64,000 nt of DNA. Origin: Pseudovibrio sp. Ad37 (GTDB lineage: Bacteria > Pseudomonadota > Alphaproteobacteria > Rhizobiales > Stappiaceae). This document shows positions 60,069-64,000 of this stretch, one piece after another. A program made the translations under genes and the position numbers. Each line of letters opens with the position of its first letter. Position 1 is the first letter of the stretch. The DNA is taken from NCBI RefSeq assembly GCF_001623075.1, contig NZ_LMCF01000048.1, forward strand, positions 1-64,000, written 5' to 3'. The notes below the pieces were generated by a model. That model worked only from the letters and a program-made list of their open reading frames with translations. It was not told the origin of the DNA and did not search any database.

Positions 60069-60809
60069 ATGAGCAAGCCAACGACCAATGCTGGTCCGTT
60101 CTTTCCACGAGACCGGAACTGGCATCCACCGGCATTGTCGCCCAACTACAAAACTAGTGTGTTGCGGTCTCCGCAAAAGGCACTTCTGTCTCTCGGAAAT
60201 ACAATCAGCGAAACCACCGGACCAGTCTTCGGCCACAACATGCTGGGTGAGCTGGATCACGATTTGGTGCAGAACTATGCCAAACCGGGTGAAAGTGCGC
60301 AGGGAGAGCGCATCATTGTCCATGGCCACGTTCTGGATGAAGAAGCCAAACCAGTTCCGAATGCGCTGGTAGAAGTCTGGCAGGCCAACGCTGGTGGGCG
60401 CTACCGCCACAAAAAAGATGACTATCTTGCGCCGCTTGATCCGAACTTTGGTGGGTGTGGCCGAGTGATAACCGATGAGAATGGATATTACGCTTTTCGA
60501 ACTGTGAGACCAGGCCCGTATCCGTGGCCAAATGGCGTGAATGACTGGCGTCCGTCACACATCCATTTTTCTCTCTTTGGTTCCGGCTTTGCGCAGCGTC
60601 TGATCACACAGATGTATTTCGAGGGCGATCCGCACATTCCGCTGTGTCCGATTGTGAGGACAATCAATGATCCGGCTGCGATTGAGATGCTGGTTGCCAA
60701 ACTAGACATGAACCATTGTGTGCCAATGGACGCCCGCGCTTACCGCTTTGATATCGTCCTGCGTGGCCGTCGCTCAACCATGTTTGAGAACCGTATGGAG
60801 GGCAATTGA
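60069..60809 (+). CDS. pcaH: Protocatechuate 3,4-dioxygenase beta subunit
   Basis: A 246-residue intradiol dioxygenase subunit that carries the iron. The ligand region is visible: [19 protein letters not shown] (Tyr and the His pair) with RPGPYP just before it; the N-terminal [12 protein letters not shown] is typical of PcaH. It opens protocatechuate to 3-carboxy-muconate. Overlaps nothing but lies one base after pcaL and one base before pcaG, so the operon is tightly packed. Confidence 0.93.
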   Translation: MSKPTTNAGPFFPRDRNWHPPALSPNYKTSVLRSPQKALLSLGNTISETTGPVFGHNMLGELDHDLVQNYAKPGESAQGERIIVHGHVLDEEAKPVPNALVEVWQANAGGRYRHKKDDYLAPLDPNFGGCGRVITDENGYYAFRTVRPGPYPWPNGVNDWRPSHIHFSLFGSGFAQRLITQMYFEGDPHIPLCPIVRTINDPAAIEMLVAKLDMNHCVPMDARAYRFDIVLRGRRSTMFENRMEGN

Positions 60810-60810
60810 T

Positions 60811-61422
60811 ATGACAAAGCTGGAGTATCTGAAAGAAAGCCCAAGCCAGACGGCAGGTCCGTACGTTCATATCGGCTGTACACCGAACTTCATCGGCAAC
60901 ACCGGGATCTTCAAGGAAGACCTTGGCGCACGCATGATGAATGAGCAAACCAAAGGCCAGCGCATCACGATCAAAGGCCGTGTGTTTGATGGAACCGGAA
61001 CACCTTTGAAAGACGCCATGTTGGAAATCTGGCAGGCGGATAGCGAAGGTCTGTTCAACAGTCCGTCGGAGATGCGCGGCGAAGCTGACCCCAACTTCAC
61101 CGGATGGGGACGCCAGCCGGTCAATCTGGATAGTGGCGAGTTCTGCTTTGAAACTGTGAAGCCGGGCGCTGTACCGTTTCCTGATGGCAGGCCGCAAGCG
61201 CCACATATCAACTTCTGGATCGTTGCGCGTGGGATCAACCTTGGTCTGAATACGCGCATGTACTTTCCGGAAGAGGAAGAAGCCAATGCAGCTGATCCAG
61301 TGCTTGGTCGTGTTGAACATCGCGTGCGCGTTTCAACGCTGATTGCGAAGCAATCCGGCGATACCTACACCTTTGACATTTACATTCAGGGTGATAACGA
61401 AACCGTCTTCTTTGATATCTGA
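60811..61422 (+). CDS. pcaG: Protocatechuate 3,4-dioxygenase alpha subunit
   Basis: A 203-residue partner subunit of PcaH with the same fold but without the full iron-ligand set; the equivalent segment is PFPDGRPQAPHINFWIVARG. It has the N-terminal SQTAGPYVHIG. Together they form the active heteromultimer. Follows pcaH by one base. Confidence 0.92.
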   Translation: MTKLEYLKESPSQTAGPYVHIGCTPNFIGNTGIFKEDLGARMMNEQTKGQRITIKGRVFDGTGTPLKDAMLEIWQADSEGLFNSPSEMRGEADPNFTGWGRQPVNLDSGEFCFETVKPGAVPFPDGRPQAPHINFWIVARGINLGLNTRMYFPEEEEANAADPVLGRVEHRVRVSTLIAKQSGDTYTFDIYIQGDNETVFFDI

Positions 61423-61431
61423 TTGATAAAT

Positions 61432-62286
61432 ATGGCTGAATTTCTGTCTTTAAAAGATGCGGTCAAGAAACACCTCAAAAGCGGCGATACTGCCGCTTTT
61501 GAGGGTTTTACGCATCTCATTCCCCACGCCGCTGCCCATGAAGTCATTCGGCAAGGCATTGATGAACTCACTGTCATCCGCATGACGCCTGATCTTATTT
61601 ATGATCAGCTCATCGGCATGGGGCTGGTCAGGAAATTGATCTTCTCCTACGCGGGCAATCCGGGTGTTGGGTTGTTGCGACGCGTTCGTGATTCAATCGA
61701 AAACGGCTGGCCGCGACCCATTGAGATTGAAGAGCACTCCCACGCCGCTCTTGCCAATGCATATGAAGCTGGGGCTGCTGGCCTGCCATGCGCCGTGTTT
61801 CGTGGTTATATGGGCACAGAACTTCAGCGCGTAAATCCGAATATCAAAAAAATAAATTGCCCTTTCACGGGTGAGGAATTGGCTGCTGTTCCCTCCATTC
61901 GTCCTGATGTTGCTTTCATCCATGCTCTTAAAGCTGACCGCAAAGGTAACGTGCTGATTGAAGGAATCGTGGGTGTCCAAAAGGAAGCCGTGCTGGCTGC
62001 TACGCATTCCATAGTGACGGTTGAGGAAGTGGTTGATGAGCTGGATACGCATATGAACGCGTGCATCCTGCCACACTGGACCGTCTCCGCTATTTGCGAA
62101 GTGCGCGGCGGGGCGCATCCGTCTTATGCGCAAGGGTATTACGGCAGAGACAACAAGACGTATATCGACTGGGATCCGATCGCAGCAGATCGTGAGAGGT
62201 TTCAGGCATGGATGGAAGAACACGTGCTGAAGCAGGGACCAGAGGTGTTTGCTGACCGCATCAAAGGGCTGGAGGTAACTCCATGA
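61432..62286 (+). CDS. pcaI: 3-oxoadipate CoA-transferase subunit A (CatI-like)
   Basis: A 284-residue subunit of the CoA-transferase family I type, nearer in length and pattern to CatI (about 280 residues) than to classical PcaI (about 230). It carries a long CoA_trans domain with GFTHLIPHAAAHEVIRQGI and FIHALKADRKGNVLIEG. It transfers CoA from succinyl-CoA to 3-oxoadipate. ATG 61432 lies nine bases after the pcaG stop. Overlaps the next gene by four bases. Confidence 0.88.
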   Translation: MAEFLSLKDAVKKHLKSGDTAAFEGFTHLIPHAAAHEVIRQGIDELTVIRMTPDLIYDQLIGMGLVRKLIFSYAGNPGVGLLRRVRDSIENGWPRPIEIEEHSHAALANAYEAGAAGLPCAVFRGYMGTELQRVNPNIKKINCPFTGEELAAVPSIRPDVAFIHALKADRKGNVLIEGIVGVQKEAVLAATHSIVTVEEVVDELDTHMNACILPHWTVSAICEVRGGAHPSYAQGYYGRDNKTYIDWDPIAADRERFQAWMEEHVLKQGPEVFADRIKGLEVTP

Positions 62287-63074
62287 CAGCACAAGACTTT
62301 ACTCCGGACGAGATGATGGCTATCGCGGCATCCCGCGCCTTGAGCAACACGGATGTGTGCTTTGTGGGCATCGGCCCGCCATCTGCTGCCTGTAACATCG
62401 CCCGTTTAACTCACGCACCAGATATTACGCTGATTTATGAGAGTGGAACGATTGGCACTGCGCCAGATATTTTGCCGCTTTCCATTGGAGATGGTGAGCT
62501 TTGTGACACAGCGCTGACGACGGTTTCAGTAACCGAGATGTTCCGCTACTGGTTGCAAGGTGGCAAGATCACAGTCGGTTTTCTGGGGGCAGCGCAGATT
62601 GATCGTTTCGCTAACATCAACACCACTGTGGTGGGAGACTACGACCATCCAAAGGTAAGATTGCCTGGTGGTGGCGGAGCGCCTGAGATCTCCTCCTCCT
62701 CTCAGGAAACTTACATCACCATGAAGCAAAGCAAGCGTGGTTTTGTAGAGAAACTGGACTTTTTCACCTCCTTTGGACACGGAGAAGGAGGGGACCATCG
62801 CACACGCATGGGCATCACCACAAAAGGCCCAACCCTGCTGATCACCGACCTTGCCATCTGGAAACCTGACCCTGTTACCAAAGAGCTGACAGTGGTTTCG
62901 CTTCATCCGGGTACGACCAAAGAACGGGTGCAACAAACAGTGTCTTGGGCTGTACGGTTCTCGGATGATTTGCAGGAGACCCCTGTGCCGACTGAGGAGG
63001 AACTGTCTGTTCTGCGCGCATTAAAAGCGCGAACGGCGGCGGCACATGCGGGTAACAGAGTGGAGACGGCCTGA
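62283..63074 (+). CDS. pcaJ: 3-oxoadipate CoA-transferase subunit B (CatJ-like)
   Basis: A 263-residue second subunit of the CoA-transferase. It carries the catalytic-Glu region YESGTIGTAP (residues about 57-66) followed by GDGELCDTALTTVSVTEMF, and VRLPGGGGAPEISSSS. Length fits CatJ (about 260). Overlaps pcaI by four and pcaF by three bases. Confidence 0.88.
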   Translation: MTAQDFTPDEMMAIAASRALSNTDVCFVGIGPPSAACNIARLTHAPDITLIYESGTIGTAPDILPLSIGDGELCDTALTTVSVTEMFRYWLQGGKITVGFLGAAQIDRFANINTTVVGDYDHPKVRLPGGGGAPEISSSSQETYITMKQSKRGFVEKLDFFTSFGHGEGGDHRTRMGITTKGPTLLITDLAIWKPDPVTKELTVVSLHPGTTKERVQQTVSWAVRFSDDLQETPVPTEEELSVLRALKARTAAAHAGNRVETA

Positions 63075-64000
63075 TGTCTGAGGCATATATTTGCGATTAT
63101 ATTAGAACACCGATTGGTCGTTATGGGGGCGCGCTGTCTTCTGTTCGGGCGGACGATCTTGGCGCTTTGCCAATTAAAGCATTGATGGAACGAAACCCGT
63201 CAGTTGATTGGGAAGCCGTTGACGAAGTGTATTACGGCTGCGCCAACCAGGCTGGTGAGGACAACCGCAACGTGGCTCGCATGGTCGCGCTGCTGGCAGG
63301 TTTGCCTGAGGCTGTGCCAGGGACAACGCTGAACCGTTTGTGCGGTTCTGGTATGGATGCTGTCATTGCGGCCTCTCGTGCCATCAAGACAGGTGAGTGC
63401 GATCTTGTGATTGCTGGCGGCGTTGAATCCATGTCCCGTGCGCCATTTGTGATGCCAAAAGCAACCTCACCGTTTTCTCGTGCCAATGAAGTGTTCGACA
63501 CCACCATTGGCTGGCGGTTTGTGAACCCGAAGATGAAGAAGCAGTTCGGCATCGACAGCATGCCTGAGACTGGCGAAAACGTTGCTGAAGACTTTGGTGT
63601 CTCCCGTGCTGATCAGGACGCGTTTGCCGCGGGCTCACAGGCAAAGGCAGCTGCTGCGCAAGAAAATGGCCGCCTCGCCAAGGAGATCATTGAAGTTGTA
63701 ATCCCGCAGCGCAAAGGCGACCCGATCATTGTGTCCGCTGATGAGCATCCACGAGCGGGGACGACAGCTGAGAAACTTGCAAAGTTGCCGACACCATTTC
63801 GTGAAAATGGCAGCGTAACTGCTGGCAATGCCTCAGGTGTGAACGACGGTGCTGCAGCGCTGATTGTTGCCTCTGTTGAAGCGGTCAAGAAATTTGGTCT
63901 GACCCCGATTGCGCGTGTGCTTGGCGGTGCCACCGCTGGTGTTGCGCCGCGTATCATGGGTATTGGTCCAGCACCTGCAGCGCAAAAACTTTGCACGCGC
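63074..64000 (+). CDS. pcaF: 3-oxoadipyl-CoA thiolase, partial (right edge)
   Basis: The first 309 residues of a thiolase; the C-terminus is beyond the window. The N-terminal YICDYIRTPIGRYGG and the nucleophile segment LNRLCGSGMDAVIAASRAI (Cys about residue 90) and GGVESMSRAPFV are typical of PcaF/PaaJ-type thiolases, which split 3-oxoadipyl-CoA into succinyl-CoA and acetyl-CoA. Starts on the TGA of pcaJ (ATG overlap). It completes the operon in this window; pcaB is not seen. Confidence 0.9.
   Translation, partial: MSEAYICDYIRTPIGRYGGALSSVRADDLGALPIKALMERNPSVDWEAVDEVYYGCANQAGEDNRNVARMVALLAGLPEAVPGTTLNRLCGSGMDAVIAASRAIKTGECDLVIAGGVESMSRAPFVMPKATSPFSRANEVFDTTIGWRFVNPKMKKQFGIDSMPETGENVAEDFGVSRADQDAFAAGSQAKAAAAQENGRLAKEIIEVVIPQRKGDPIIVSADEHPRAGTTAEKLAKLPTPFRENGSVTAGNASGVNDGAAALIVASVEAVKKFGLTPIARVLGGATAGVAPRIMGIGPAPAAQKLCTR

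Overview
The window looks like the chromosome or a large replicon of a marine alphaproteobacterium. Gene density is high, base composition is moderate by eye (nearer 50-55% G+C than the ~60% usual in Phaeobacter), and ABC, TRAP and LysR genes are many. Most telling is a complete-looking tropodithietic acid (TDA) gene set. TDA producers are known in Phaeobacter, Ruegeria and Pseudovibrio; the composition and the neighbouring genes fit Pseudovibrio best. The organism call is an inference from gene content. I saw no rRNA, tRNA, CRISPR array or insertion sequence.

Left part (1-28.5 kb): uptake and regulation modules. (i) A serralysin-type RTX metalloprotease followed by the start of its type I secretion ATPase. 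(ii) A decayed enolase-superfamily gene next to an intact FAD oxidoreductase, with a divergent GntR regulator. (iii) A fucU-type mutarotase gene with a complete ribose-class sugar ABC transporter. (iv) An AraC regulator, then a small membrane protein, an HlyD-type adaptor and a small basic exported protein. (v) An amidase, a metallophosphoesterase, a VOC protein and a WYL regulator with a perfect operator palindrome. (vi) A TAXI-type TRAP transporter. (vii) An AfuABC-like ABC transporter with an inositol-monophosphatase-family enzyme and a divergent LacI regulator flanked by two operators, probably for a phosphorylated sugar or polyol.

Middle (28.5-46.3 kb): the TDA locus in two blocks. tdaF lies at 29.9 kb. 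tdaA, tdaB and tdaCDE lie at 41.7-46.3 kb, with a three-gene unit just downstream that ends in a gamma-glutamylcyclotransferase matching the known TDA resistance gene tdaR3. The ~9 kb between the blocks holds a DUF2938 membrane protein, a vanadium-haloperoxidase-family secreted protein, an SLC13-type anion transporter, a TrmO-like protein and a peptide-type ABC importer. A repeated LysR-type palindrome, CCTCAG-N5-CTGAGG, lies upstream of tdaC, between the epimerase gene and tdaF, and upstream of the SLC13 transporter. This suggests that TdaA controls an extended regulon that includes some of the intervening genes.

Right part (46.9-64 kb): a LysR regulator with a perfect T-N11-A box, then an amino-acid-type ABC pair lacking an ATPase and a C26 amidase; three stand-alone genes (DUF3885, HAD, alpha/beta hydrolase); then the 4-hydroxybenzoate/protocatechuate pathway. 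That pathway comprises a TRAP transporter (dctPQM) plus pobA on the minus strand, a PcaQ-like LysR, and the divergent operon pcaDC fusion-pcaH-pcaG-pcaI-pcaJ-pcaF, with pcaF cut by the window edge. Together these convert 4-hydroxybenzoate to succinyl-CoA and acetyl-CoA, except that pcaB is not in the window.
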